Shown: positions 45,658 to 57,380, counted from the stretch's first letter. The stretch is 64,000 nucleotides of DNA from Ulota crispa (GCA_963920765.1 OY987243.1:4588001-4652000), one strand, 5' to 3'. Notes: generated by a model not told the origin, from the letters alone. Numbers and translations are program-made.

Positions 45658-46793
45658 GGGAAAATATTGAAATTAAGCATGATAATTGGCCATATTTCAA
45701 AAACAGCCATGACAATTTAGAAATATAAAAAATAGGCCTCATCCGGGTCTTGAGTTTTCTTTAAATTCCCGAACCGGTTAGTCAAGGAACTTGTTTTTTT
45801 ATTTTCTCTATATCATATTATAAATACTGAAAAATTAGATTTTCAACCGGCTTTTCAACCAATTTTTACAAATTGCAAACGGTTTTTCTCATTTCAAGCT
45901 TAGAACTAACTGTCGGTTTTTCCCTGACCACCTCATCATATATAAAAAGTAGGCCTTGCAACTAAGGTGACCAAAATTTTGTGCATGTTTGTATATGGGA
46001 ATTGATATGAGTACACCCGGGGTTTGATATATGCACACAAGGAGAGGAATAAATTTTAGATATTTACCATCAACAAGCTGAATTTGGAAAGTTCAAGTTC
46101 AAATTTGGATTTCAAGACCTTGATTTAGTCTAGAACCACAATGGTGGTTACAATTGAACTACGCCCAATGGAAAAGCTTAACTATTTTTACAAACAAGGG
46201 CAAAAGTAATAATTTGCCCCCTAGCTAAGCTTTTCCATTGGGCATAGTTCAATTGTAACCACCATTGTGATTCTAGACTAAATCAAGGTCTTGAAATCCA
46301 AATTTGAACTTGAACTTTCCAAATTCAGCTTGTTGATGGTAAATACCTAAAATTTACCCCTCTCCTTGTGAGCATATATCAAACCCTGAGTGTGTTCATA
46401 TCAATTCCCATATATAAACATGCACAAAATTTTGGTCACCTTAGTTGCAAGGCCTACTTTTTATATATGATGAGGTAGTCCAAGAAAAACCGACAACTAG
46501 TTCAAAGCTAGCCGGTTGAAATGAGAAAGAACCGTTTGCATTTTGTAAACATGGGCTAAAAAGCCGGTTGAAAATCTAATTTTTCAGTATTTATAATTTG
46601 ATGTAGAGAAAATAATGAAACAAGTTCCTTGACTAACCGGTCCAGAAATTTAAAGAAATCAACCGCAAAAACTCAGGACTTGAATGAGGCCAAAAACTCA
46701 GGACTTGAATGAGGCCTATTTTTGATATATTTGAATTGTCAAGACTATTTTTGAAATACAGCCAATTATCAGACCTAGTTTCAATATTTTCCC
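45658..46793. mobile_element. Large foldback element, 1136 bp
   Basis: Arms of more than 500 bp are inverted copies of each other. The ends are GGGAAAATATTGAAA and its inverse, the same ends as at 6655-7454. A second foldback (45997-46409) occupies its centre. The right arm has a small duplication of an AAAACTCAGGACTTG block near 46670-46700. Confidence 0.75.
45997..46409. mobile_element. Foldback MITE with GGGAATTGATATGAG ends, 413 bp
   Basis: The ends are GGGAATTGATATGAGT and, inverted, GGGAATTGATATGAAC. It is palindromic almost throughout, with a non-palindromic spacer near 46180-46225. A second copy of 412 bp is at 56969-57380 and a one-armed remnant lies near 58296-58445. Confidence 0.7.
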
Positions 46794-47067
46794 TTTGGTT
46801 TATTTGTTTAACACACTTTTATGCGGTTAAAATTCAGAAAAAAAGTTTTTATTTTCAGTTTTGGACAATGCACTAAAAGTTCGCAGTTTCTGAGATTTTT
46901 CATCAAAAAGCACCCTCGGTCCCTTACGGGTTAAATCCCTAAACCTAGACAAATCAAGAAAAAAATAGCATGATATGTTGTAACCGCAACCCAAAACTCA
47001 AGAATACCTGCAACTCCAAGTGACGTGTTTCACTCTAAATCAAAAATCCAGTTTGACAAAACTACAA

Positions 47068-47494
47068 TAAATAGTGCATTTTAGTTGCTCCACATTATTT
47101 TCTTGACATTCTACATCATAAAACTACCTACTGGTACTGCAGTAATTTTCAGCAATAATTACTGCAATACACAACTTTTTTAAGGGCTTGGCAACATTGA
47201 CAAAGTTGTTGAAAAACAAACTAGTTAATCTTAGGTCGTAAACCATGTGAAATCTTAGTATCTAAAAAGTTGCATGCATTTATGAGTAGGACATTTTTTT
47301 TCATTTGCCAAATTCCAATTGCTGACAGTTTATTGGAGAATGAATGGAGGAAACAATGCAAATTGGTCCAAACCTGTCAAAATTTTGCTAATGTAGTAAT
47401 AAATTGCCAAAATAAAGATGCACTACCTCCAAGTGGCTAAGAGAAGGTAACTTTCCAAGGTAAGGCAACCTAAATGCACTAATATATTTAGTGT
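47068..47494. repeat. Dispersed repeat copy flanking the Dof-like gene
   Basis: This aligns with 59737-60051 at both ends and in the middle: AATAGTGCATT, GGCTTGGCAACA, AAACAAACTAG, AACCATGTGAAA and CTTTCCAAGGTAAGGCAACC in the same order. It ends about 15 bp before the Dof-like stop codon. Type unknown; no terminal repeats were seen. Confidence 0.6.
47329..47334 (-). terminator. Possible poly(A) signal of the Dof-like gene
   Basis: AATAAA on the minus strand, about 175 nt after the stop codon. This is a bare motif match in AT-rich DNA. Confidence 0.25.
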
Positions 47495-47509
47495 AGATGA
47501 AGAAACAAA

Positions 47510-48712
47510 TTAATCATTAACCAAGTTCGAAGCACGATCCCGCAACCGTTGTCCTAGATTTTCCACGTCCAGCATAAAATCTTCGGAAATGCACCAAGTA
47601 TTGATGCCTAGAATTTTATGGTACCATTTCTCAACGGAGTCCGCCGTCTCTTTCAGTTGAGTCTCGCGAGACAACAGCAAATGGTACTTGGCAATAGGGA
47701 AGAGACGAAACGATTCATCAGCCCACGAGCGCACTATTCTCACAACCTGGGTTTTGTAAGTGTCCAGCAGTATTTCCAAGTCGAATTTCTCTCTTTGCTC
47801 TACTTGTCGCCGTTCCTCTAGTTCCTGGCACTCCAGATACAACGCCACGGCCTCCTTCTCCAAGGTGGCCTGCTCCAGGATCATTTGAGCATCCGTCAAA
47901 TGTTTCAAGGCTTTCTTTCGAATTGATTCTGCAACTTCACGACTCGTTTCTTCGACTTCACGACTCGTTTCTTCGACTTCAAGACTCGTTTCCTCGTCGC
48001 CCTCATTGGTGTTAATCCGCTTCACTAGAGTGTTGCCTTCCAGCACCTTGCCCCTTTGGTTCTTGCGTGTGTTTTGTGTCACCTCAACCTCCTCTGGGGC
48101 CTTTCCCTTTCGGACCCGCTCTCTTTGCATTTGAGCCTCATCTTCATTCATAGCACCATCTTCATCTCTACCGTCACCTTCATCCTCATCTTGCATATAA
48201 TCTTCGTCCTTATCCTCATTCTCATTGTCATCTTCATCTAGCATGTCATCTTCATCCTCGTTTTCATCCTCACCGAATGCATTGACCCGAACTGGAGCTG
48301 GTCGACGCCCATCTGTGCGAGGTCTCTTTGTCGTCCACCTTGGGGCTTCCCTACTCTCACGAGTCTCCAAAGGTTGGGCAGGAGGACGGGGAGGCCTACG
48401 CTCAACAGTCTCCACATCTTCGGCAGGAGGACGGGGAGGCTTAATCCTAATTCTTGGTCCTGGTATGATATCTCGTGCTCGTGCTTCTGCTTCTAAAACT
48501 CTGTTCCCCGTTCTCAACTTCCCACCCAAGGTGAACATTTTCTTGCAAGCATTGCAAGAAAAGCGTGGTTGCTCAAGCTTGCCGTTGTTATAATACCTTA
48601 GTTTAACGTCAGGTGATGCACACTCTTCACGAGGGCAAACTCTAGGTACGTCTCTGAATTGTGGTAGCATCTTACTCTCCAACTCAACTTGAGATTCTGA
48701 TATGGGAGCCAT
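47510..48712 (-). CDS. Dof-like zinc-finger protein, single exon, 400 aa
   Basis: A predicted nuclear DNA-binding protein. Residues 26-56 read CPREEC, then YYNNGKLEQPRFSC, then NAC, followed by KKMFTLGGKLR. Cys31 to Cys53 are separated by 21 residues and Cys53 to Cys56 by two, exactly as in Dof fingers (CX2CX21CX2C), and the YYNN, QPR and GGxLR landmarks are present. The first knuckle is CX4C, not CX2C (two extra Glu). After the finger come a Pro/Arg-rich stretch (85-145), a strongly acidic Asp/Glu block (148-193), three short EVEETSR repeats (244-260) and a probable coiled coil (about 262-315), ending in a folded-looking tail with a Trp-rich patch. The start is the first ATG of the frame. 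The frame is intact and its GC content exceeds that of its surroundings, which argues for selection. It could be a divergent host regulator or a protein carried by a repeat, since its 3' flank is a dispersed repeat. Confidence 0.8.
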   Translation of the reverse strand: MAPISESQVELESKMLPQFRDVPRVCPREECASPDVKLRYYNNGKLEQPRFSCNACKKMFTLGGKLRTGNRVLEAEARARDIIPGPRIRIKPPRPPAEDVETVERRPPRPPAQPLETRESREAPRWTTKRPRTDGRRPAPVRVNAFGEDENEDEDDMLDEDDNENEDKDEDYMQDEDEGDGRDEDGAMNEDEAQMQRERVRKGKAPEEVEVTQNTRKNQRGKVLEGNTLVKRINTNEGDEETSLEVEETSREVEETSREVAESIRKKALKHLTDAQMILEQATLEKEAVALYLECQELEERRQVEQREKFDLEILLDTYKTQVVRIVRSWADESFRLFPIAKYHLLLSRETQLKETADSVEKWYHKILGINTWCISEDFMLDVENLGQRLRDRASNLVND

Positions 48713-48959
48713 AATGTGTAGTTTTTGTCTTCTCCTAGCAACAGCGGATCATTCAAATCATCCGTTAGAGTGCATGAAGCAATAGTTACGTTGTTCACAA
48801 CAATTAGTGTAGGTCACATTACTTGCACAACTCAATCTAGAAATCACCTACTTGAGTTTATGTGGTTAGTGTGGGTCACATTAACTTTCATGTTGTTGTG
48901 TTTTGTAGTATACATAATGTAATGTGGTCCTCACTATATTCAAACTTGTACTAAATGTT

Positions 48960-51900
48960 TTGTGAACAACTAGGCATTTCATTTTCTACCACTACAAAAA
49001 CAATGGCATCACACTGTGGGAAACAAAGCCACCTCAAGATATCAGCAATTTATTGCAAAAGTTTAAATAAATTCTAATTTTTTAAAATTAATAACCAAAG
49101 TAGTTCTTTAATATGAGCAACATATACTAGTCAAAAAATAGATTTATAAAATTTTGAAGCAAGAATAATTCATTACCTACTTATAGTGTTGTTGTCATAG
49201 AATCTGAAAAAAGTTATAGAAGTGCATTCTTCAAAAAAAATCTGAGAAAAACCACATGAACAAAACTACATTACCAAATAACATGTTTGTTTCCAAAACA
49301 ATGCATGATTTTCAATCTTCCACAAAAGAAAACTTTTCTAATCTCAATAGATCTCTATAGTGTCTAGGTTATTTTGGTAAATTATTTCATATTGTACTAA
49401 TGTTTGATAATTCTTTATTTTTTTTGTTCACAAATATAAAAATTAATACTAACTTTTGATAGCATTGAAAATGAGTTTGGCTAATATAAAGTACATGAGC
49501 ATGTGCATATTGATAGTTGTTTTTACGCATATGTAACAAATACTTGCATGGATTGAATCTTGATCTTTATAAAATCACCCATCCTACTTGTTATCTGATT
49601 TTCAAATGGCTTGCATTTCGCTAATTCCATTTTGACTTTCTTTGGCACTATTTTGGAGTTCATAAATTTATGGTGGCCTCTTGCCTATATTGATTATATT
49701 TAAAATTGAAAGATGGCTCTTGAGAGGTGAACTGGATTAATTTTATTTTTCAAGAGTTTTTGAAAGAAGAGAAAAATGAGGTTGTTACAAACGTAATATA
49801 GTTTTTAAACTACAACATAACAACATCTTGTAGTACAACTTCAACTAGAATGAAACAAAGTGTTGGGCACTCACCCAAGACTATAGTCACAATATTGACA
49901 AAATGATGAAACAAAAGACCACGTATCATTCAAAAAATCAAGGTAAACCTCCAAGAATTGGCTACTTTTGGGTTTGTTGTTTACCTATAGTTGTAATAAT
50001 CAAAATCCATGATTCAAATGCACAAAATCATTTACAAACAAAAAAATGTTAGGTGTTTCAAATTCTTATGAAAAAAATAGCTAGGAATAATCATGGTTAA
50101 TTTATTCAACAAGATTCTATCAAACCAAGCCACAATAGTGTTTCACATTTAGGAAAAACAACAAAGATTCACAAAATTATTGTAGTTCTATGTTTTAAGA
50201 GAATATCATGGATTATGAGATAATTTTATTCAAAGGATGCAAAAGGTGAGAGATACATATCTACATCTAGCCATAGACATGCACATGTAATATGAAGGGG
50301 AATAATTGAATCCTTAGCTTTTAAGTTCATTTGCGATTTTTGAAATGATTTTTTATAACAAAGAATGAATCCAAATACTTCTTTAAAAGGTTTCATGCAA
50401 GAGATAATGCAATTAGGATATACTATAGCAAGTAAATTTTGAGCAGATTAGACAGGGTTAAAAATGAGGTACCTTAATGCTTACTTGGTTAAGATGTATG
50501 AGATACCTCCATCTCTTATCATAAATAGTGACCATTCCGGCATCTTCTTGGTCCCAACAAGAAGAAATTAAATTTTGAAAGCAAAGGGAATTAAACATGT
50601 GAGGATATTGAATGTTGAAGATAAGAGGCAAATTACACTACTAGTTACCTTCACAACACATGGAATCTTGCTATCACTTTTAGAAATTTTTACAAGGCTA
50701 ACATACATCACAATATCAACAATTTTTGAAACAAAAACAAATGCTTAAGTGAAGGGTGGAACATGGCATCTTTTGCAAACCACTGGTTTAATTTTTAAAT
50801 ATTAAAAAATGGTGGAGTAAATCCTTCTATCCTACTTGTGATTTCAATTTTAGAAATTGAATGTGTTTGACACTTGGACAATGATTTGGCTTATTAAACT
50901 CTAATAGGTCTACATGAGCAAGGCTTTTCTACCAATGGATGAAAAATAATGTGCATGTCCTCTTAGTTTGTACAAATTGTACATCTATGTTCTAACAAGC
51001 ACAAGTCATAATCCAACTGCCATTGCATGCTTTAAAAATGTAACTCAATAAATAGACATGAACATTAATAAGAGATCAACTTGACAACAAAGAAAACCCA
51101 AACATTGGTCTAACCATCCAACCTTGAAGCATCCCTTATGTTGTTAATTGTATGAAACATGGAGAGAAATAAAATAAATGGCCACAAAATGATCACCAAA
51201 GTAAAGAGCAATGCGGCCTTCACTAGGAATTAATTCACCCCAAAATACCCAACTTCAAGTGTTGGAATGAAATGCCAACTTTCCAATATCCTCTATTAGT
51301 TTCAAAAAAAAATTGCTATGTTATAACATGAAGAATGTATTAGGGATCCTATAAAATCAAGATTAGCATTATAGAATTGCAACAAGATTAGCTAATGTTT
51401 TTCATATAGGCTATTGTTAAAACACCAACCGCAAGGTAAAGACATCTTTAGAACACAAATTTACAATAAGTACACATTGCAAGTAAAAGGCAAGGAGTGT
51501 TAAGACAAAACAAGTATTTGCTGCTCTTTCAATTGCAATATACACACCTAGGTGCTTTGAAAATAATATTTCCTTAGTTTCCTAGGCGGAAGCTTCTATA
51601 ATACCATGCTCAACTTACCTACACAAAAACAAATGAACTCAAAAGTTTCAAAAATGCCTATAATAGATTTGAAAATTTTAATCAACTATATCATTGAAAG
51701 TGTATTGTTATATGGTTGCTACAAAATTTGTTTTAAGTAGTGTGTGAAGTAAAATTTGAAACAAAGCATGAAATTTGGTAGAAGTCATAAGCAATTGATC
51801 ATGATTTGCTTCCACTTGCATCTACAACACATATAGAAACATATCCATTAGTCTTGGAGGTTAGATGGGAAAACCCAATCACACAAATTACAATATTTTA

Positions 51901-52210
51901 TTACAACATAATGAAAGAACCTCAAGGTGATGATTAGTAGTGTTTTGCTATACCATTGACAATGTCAAATGAGGAATTTGCCAAAGTAATGCCAATGTCC
52001 TCAATGAATAACATTGTTCACTTTGGAAGAGAGCAATACATCTACCCAAAGTTCCAAACAAGCTCTTTCAAAGCATATGTAAATCCAAAAGTGACGGCCA
52101 CAAGCATTTTGCATGGATAAAAGCACTCCCCTTCTCTCACTAATTCAAGCACTTTCCTTCTATCATTGATACAAGCCCTCCTACTCTCATGATCCAAGCA
52201 CTCACAAATT
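48960..52210. other. Long gene-empty AT-rich stretch
   Basis: More than 3 kb with no coding frame above background, no paired terminal repeat and no tandem array that I can see. This contrasts with the MITE-dense sequence on both sides. Confidence 0.4.
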
Positions 52211-52373
52211 TCATAGATTCATTAAACCTCTTCAAGAAGCAAGGGCAGCATGTGAAGAGATGCCAAACACTCTATTGGAAAAAGCCTATTTAGTGAAGAG
52301 ACAAAGAGACAATCAAACCATTGAGACTAAAATCTCGCTCTTTGTTGTCTTTACAATCATGTTATTAAATTTA

Positions 52374-53102
52374 GGGAAAATTTCATGGATACTGCAATAT
52401 TTTCATAGATACCCTTGCTTTTTCAAAAACTACACAAATACCCTTGGACCAAAATTTTCAAGTGTTTGTTTTGTTGTGCATGCCACTTCCCTTCTTCCTT
52501 TGTGCATATAGTGCTCCTTTTTTGTTTCATTACATTTCCTTCTTCAACATTGGTCATACAGGTGCTACAAGCACAACAAATAAATGCCTAAAAAGTATGG
52601 TCCAAGGGTATTTCTTTAGGGAATTGCTAAAGCCACACCCTAAATTGCTAACGCCACACCCCTAAGGTATAATTTGAGCATAAACTATGAGAACTTAATG
52701 TTGATTTTTAAAATTTGGATCAAAAGATTTGTTGCACCTATATGATTCTAGCACTGTATTCAACAAAATTGGAGGTATTTGAATTTGAAACTAAAAATAT
52801 AGGACTTTTGAATTATTTAAAGCAAAAATTAATAAAAAATATAGCAATGACGCAATAAAATCTCAACAGAAAATTGTATTTGTTTTTATTTTCTTTCAAG
52901 AAGGTTGTAATGCCTTGATTGAATGATTGATGGATAGCTTGAATAAAAAGCATAGCATTAAATTTGCAAAATACATGCTTACAAGGGTGTGGCGTTAGCA
53001 ATTTAGGGTGTGGCTTTAGCAACTCCCTTTCTTTAATTTCTAGAAAATCAAGGATATCCATGAAAATATTACAAACTTCAAGGGTATCCATAAAACATTC
53101 CC
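52374..53102. mobile_element. MITE with GGGAAAATTTC ends, interrupted by an hAT-like MITE
   Basis: A perfect 9-bp duplication TTAAATTTA stands at 52365-52373 and 53103-53111. The ends are GGGAAAATTTCATGGAT and, inverted, GGGAATGTTTTATGGAT. Removing the nested 52619-53027 element and its 8-bp duplication leaves about 310 bp, the size of the copy at 13588-13893. Confidence 0.75.
52619..53027. mobile_element. hAT-like MITE, subfamily A, with clear 8-bp duplication
   Basis: TTTCTTTA is perfect at 52611-52618 and 53028-53035. The ends are GGGAATTGCTAAAGCC and, inverted, GGGAGTTGCTAAAGCC. This copy gives the best evidence that the family makes 8-bp duplications, as hAT elements do. Length 409 bp. 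Confidence 0.8.
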
Positions 53103-53111
53103 TTAAATTTA

Positions 53112-54066
53112 CCATCTTGACAATTCTACAAAGCTTCTAGATTAGTGTGAAAGTTCTTATATCATTTCCAAATTTTTAACTTGTAGACCATTCATAGACG
53201 TTGTCAAATTTTGACATGATGACATCACTACCTATGCAAAGAGTATTTGAATTAACATTTTAATTATTTGGCAATGTTGTCATTATGTTTTTTATAATAA
53301 TTTGGAAATTTCAAATAAAATTTGATTTTGCCAAATCGTCTTACAAACTACAACATCTAGTGACATAGCATATCAATCCTTTTTATTACCCAAAATTCAT
53401 ACAAAAAAGATTCGCAAATTTAAGTTGAACCCTTCTAATCATACCATGACAAACTTACTAGGTTCAATTAACCTTATAAGCATGTGCATTGATTTCACCC
53501 TCAAATTGTTATTTAAAAATATACAATTGGATATAACATGTAGTTCTTTTAAGCAAGTCACTCTCAAATTTTTGCATAAAGCTCACCAATGAAAAGAACC
53601 TCTACCTCTTCTAAAGATGCAAATGCATAATGTTTACGGAATGTATCTGGTGAAAATTTAATCATTAGCTACACAAATGAATAATTTTTAGTAAAAGAAG
53701 TGAAGTTTGAAGACTTATACATTCATCAATAAAACAAATTTAATTGTAGAACGATCTTCCCCAATTTTATGCATCTGTTCTTTAATTTGGATTTAATTTG
53801 CACTTGTTTTTGGGAGTAAAAACAAATCATGCTTTGTTGACATTTCAAGAAATAAACACAACAAATTAAGAGTGATGTTATTACCACCATCTTTTTTGCT
53901 ATTCCCTCTCCAATCATAGTTTTTTGGTGTTATCATCACATGCCATCCACATCCTTTGCTGTCTGTTTTTATCATGGAGAATGAGATTACTAACACCTTC
54001 GCAACCTATAAAGCTTTAGTTGCCTACGTTCAAAAGACGGGCTTATCTTCACATTATATATGCAAC
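53112..54066. other. Gene-empty AT-rich stretch
   Basis: No convincing frame, RNA gene or repeat pair was recognised. Confidence 0.4.
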
Positions 54067-54068
54067 TA

Positions 54069-54306
54069 CAGGCCTACCAAAAAAATTGTCGTTCATTTTT
54101 AGTCACCCTCCTTTGGAAACACATACACATAGTAGTTTGAGGGCTAAAAATGCATCCACCAAATTATCACTATGCCCAAAATACTTCCCAATAAGCAGCT
54201 CAATAAGGTAAAAAAAAAAGCAACATGTTGTTTATTTTGTTGCTAAAGATGACATTGAAAAAGGTGAAAAAAACACAGAGGCAACAATCTTTTTGGTAGG
54301 GCATTG
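54069..54306. mobile_element. Solitary TA-flanked (Tc1/mariner-like) MITE, 238 bp
   Basis: TA occurs at 54067-54068 and 54307-54308. The ends are CAGGCCTACCAAAAA and, inverted, CAATGCCCTACCAAAAAG. It matches the two abutting copies at 6610-7657 and 7660-8135 once their nested elements are removed. Confidence 0.65.
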
Positions 54307-54786
54307 TACAATAAAACATTGCAATGCTTCTTGCAACCTCCACGAGTTGGGTTGTGACCATGTCACAACTTTACAAAAAGTGCACTAGTGGTTGAAAAAA
54401 AGTGCATTGTGGTGGGTGACAAGTTGAGATGGCAATAGCAAAAGGTATGGGTGGCTTAATATGGTACAAACAAAATTGTTGATTGAGGTGAGAGTAGCAA
54501 AAAATGTGGTGGCATCAGCAATACTCTAAATTAAATGCACTATAGTATGTGAATAGATTAGAAACACAAAAAATGATTAAAAACATAATTATTGGGCTTG
54601 TATATCCAACACCTTCAACATTTATCTTGTCAAAAATATAATCTTCTAGGTAAACTTGAAGACAAAAAATCACCTAAAAAATTAGAGAATTACAAAAGCC
54701 CTCAAAACAGTAACTCAATACATTATTACAATCTAAAGGATGCCCACAAGATCCAAACTTGAGCCTTTACATAGACAACGCTATTT

Positions 54787-55020
54787 GGTGAGCATAAAAT
54801 AGTGAGCTATGAGCAGTGAGCCAAGATATTTGTGAGCAAGAACCAATTTTGAGCTCAAAATCAATATAAAAACTTAAAAATCAGCAACTTTTTCAAGAGA
54901 TGGAAGTTTAAAATGCATAATTACAAGGCCCTATGTACATGGATATAGGTGGAATTTACTATTTTGACAAAAAAATCTATGCTCACGGCTCATGGCTCAC
55001 GAATCCCCTCTCACAAAATA
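54787..55020. mobile_element. Short MITE with GTGAGC-rich ends
   Basis: The left side repeats GTGAGC/GAGCAGTGAGCC motifs and the right side their inverse, with outer GCTATTT on the left and GCTATTTTGTGAG inverted from the right. It resembles miniature versions of the ends of the Mutator-like elements at 3228 and 32205. Exact termini and target duplication are uncertain. Confidence 0.45.
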
Positions 55021-55499
55021 GCATTCCCCGCAATCAACATGGGCTTAGTTTACTAAACTACGCGTTATTCATTAAACTGGGAAGAAGGACTTTCCCAAAA
55101 CATATTTTGGGAATACTAATTTGTTTCTATTTGTGAAAATATTTTGGTGATTTGAAGTGAATTTTTTTGATAATTCTTGTAAGGTATTTCATCATTAATG
55201 TAAGTTCTTGAAGAAATCATGAAATTCACTCTAAATCACCTAAAAACTCTTAAGAATGAAAATTTGAGAAGTCCCAATATGTAAGCTTTTTCCGGATTTA
55301 ATGAATAACGCGTTGCACATACGTCAATGTGGGGTCAAGGTGGAAAAGCATTGTTTCACTAGTAGAAAACTCCTTCCAAAACAACAGAAAACCAACAGTT
55401 TCTTGTTGATTTGGGCACTTGCCCATGCTAATTGACTAATTTAACAGAATTTTGTAAAAAACTAAATACGTTCTGTTGATTTGAACACCATTATCTAAA

Positions 55500-56130
55500 T
55501 CAACAGAAATTTTGGAATCTTTTGAAGATCTTTTGGGAATTTTTTGTGAATCTTTAAGAATCTTCAAGAATCTTTTGGGAATCATTGAGAATCTTTTCAT
55601 GATTTTTAAGAATATTTAAGAATCTTTTTGAGATTTTAGAATCTTTGAGAATCTTTTAGGAATCTTCATGAATCTTTGGAAATCTTTCAGAATCTTTTCA
55701 AGTTTTTGTGGAATCTTAGAGAATGTTTGAGAACAATTGAGATTGTTTGAGAATCTTTGAGAATCTTTGAAAATCTTTGAAAATCTTTTCGGAATCTTTG
55801 AGAATCTTTAGGAATCTTTTCAAGTTTTTTTGGAATCTTTGAGAATGTTTGAGAACAATTGAGAATCTTTGAGAATCTTTGAGAATCTTTTAGGAATCTT
55901 TGAGAATCTTTTGGAATCTTTGGGAATCTTTTCAAGTTTTTTTGGAATCTTTGAGAATGTTTGAAAACAATTGAGAATGTTTTAGAACAATTGAGAATCT
56001 TTGAGAATCTTTGAGAATCTTTTGAGAATCTTTTTTGAAATTCAAAAAATCTTTGAAAATCTCTAAGAATTTTCAAGAACCTTTTGGAACCTTTGAGAAT
56101 CTTTTTAAAATCTTTATGGAATTTGTTAAA
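55500..56130. repeat. Minisatellite of GAATCTTTGA-type units
   Basis: Irregular units of about 11-12 bp (GAATCTTTGA and variants) are organised into higher-order units marked by CTTTTCAAGTTTTT and GAGAACAATTGAG. The 150-residue Lys/Phe/Ser-rich minus-strand frame across it is a translation of the repeat, not a gene. Confidence 0.85.
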
Positions 56131-56968
56131 GTATTTCAAAATACTTATAGAAATAGAATCTCTTAGACTGAATTAGAGTCCTTTAGGAATCTTTTTGTAA
56201 ATCATCAAAATTCTTTCAAAAAAACTATCACAATAGTTTAGGTTTGTTTTTGAAATCTTTCTAAAACCTTTTTGGACCTCATTAAAATGTTTTGAAGTTT
56301 TAAAAAATAAAAGAATTTTTCAAAAAAAAAGAATCTTTTAGAAGTTTGAGTGTACATTGACTGGTTTTATTTTCTTTACTTTTCACAATCTGGTAAGATT
56401 TGAAATTAGCAACCTTTAAAGTCAAGTAAAAACATGACCATAATAACAAAAAACTCAACAGTTTTTTGTTGATCTAGATACTTTTGGACACAACTTCACT
56501 AATTCAACAAAATTTTATATAAAAAGTACAACATTTTGTTGTTTTAAATACCAAAATTTCTTTACAAACAAATATAAATGATGCTCCTCGATCCTTTGAA
56601 GAAATCATAAATGTCCCTTAAGGATTAAAAGTACCAAAAATATCTTTGTGTTACATGATAACCAAGTGTATAGTTTAATGCAAATTCTTACAAGAAACCA
56701 AAGGTGATTTTTACATTTCAAATAACACAAGGATATGCTTAACATTTCAAAATAGAAGAGTTTTTTTATTAATTTTCCAAAATGATAGGAGTATAATTGA
56801 TATTCCTACAAAAAATAAGGACTATTTTTTATGTTTCACATATTTTTGGCGTAAACTTGATATTTTGAAAGACTTAAAGGGTATTTTTAGTAATTCTTCC
56901 TTCTATTACTAACCAAATGAATTAAAAAAAAACAATCTTATAAAATATTTTTATAAGCTTTAAAAGAT

Positions 56969-57380
56969 AGGAATTGATATGTGTACCACACTCTTCCAAT
57001 TAATATACCACACCATGAGTTAAATTTTAAATTTCTACCATCAAAAAGCTGGATTTGAAAATTTTGAATTCAGATTTGGACTTAGAGACCATGGTATTGT
57101 CTAGAACCATAAAAAAAGTTGCAATTCAACAACCCCCAATGAAAATGTGTAGTTAGGGAGAAAATTGTTAATTTTACTTTTGTTTGTAAAAAAAGATAAG
57201 CTTTTTCATTGGATGTTGTTGAATTGCAACTTTTTTTATGGTCCTAGACAATACCATGGTCTCTAAGTCCAAATTTGGATTCAAAATTCTCAAACTCAAA
57301 TTTTTGATGGTAGAAATCTAAAATTTACCCCAAGGGTGTGGTACAGTAGTTCAAAGGGTGTGGTTCACATATTAATGCCC
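56969..57380. mobile_element. Foldback MITE, second copy of the 45997 family
   Basis: The ends are AGGAATTGATATGTG and, inverted, GGGCATTAATATGTG. Its 412 bp fold on themselves, with the spacer near 57150-57190. It is inserted in the CACTA-type element. Confidence 0.65.

Larger units (their letters stand above)
44717..46930. mobile_element. TTAA-flanked (piggyBac-like) element with nested foldbacks
   Basis: TTAA occurs at 44713-44716 and 46931-46934. The ends are CTCTGAAGGACCAGG and, inverted, CCCGTAAGGGACCGAGG. It contains the 1.1 kb foldback 45658-46793. Without it, about 1.08 kb remains, with no transposase frame. Confidence 0.5.

Noticed and set aside
55687-56139. 150-residue minus-strand open frame
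   Set aside because: It is a translation of the GAATCTTTGA-type minisatellite (repeated KDSQRF-like words), not a gene.
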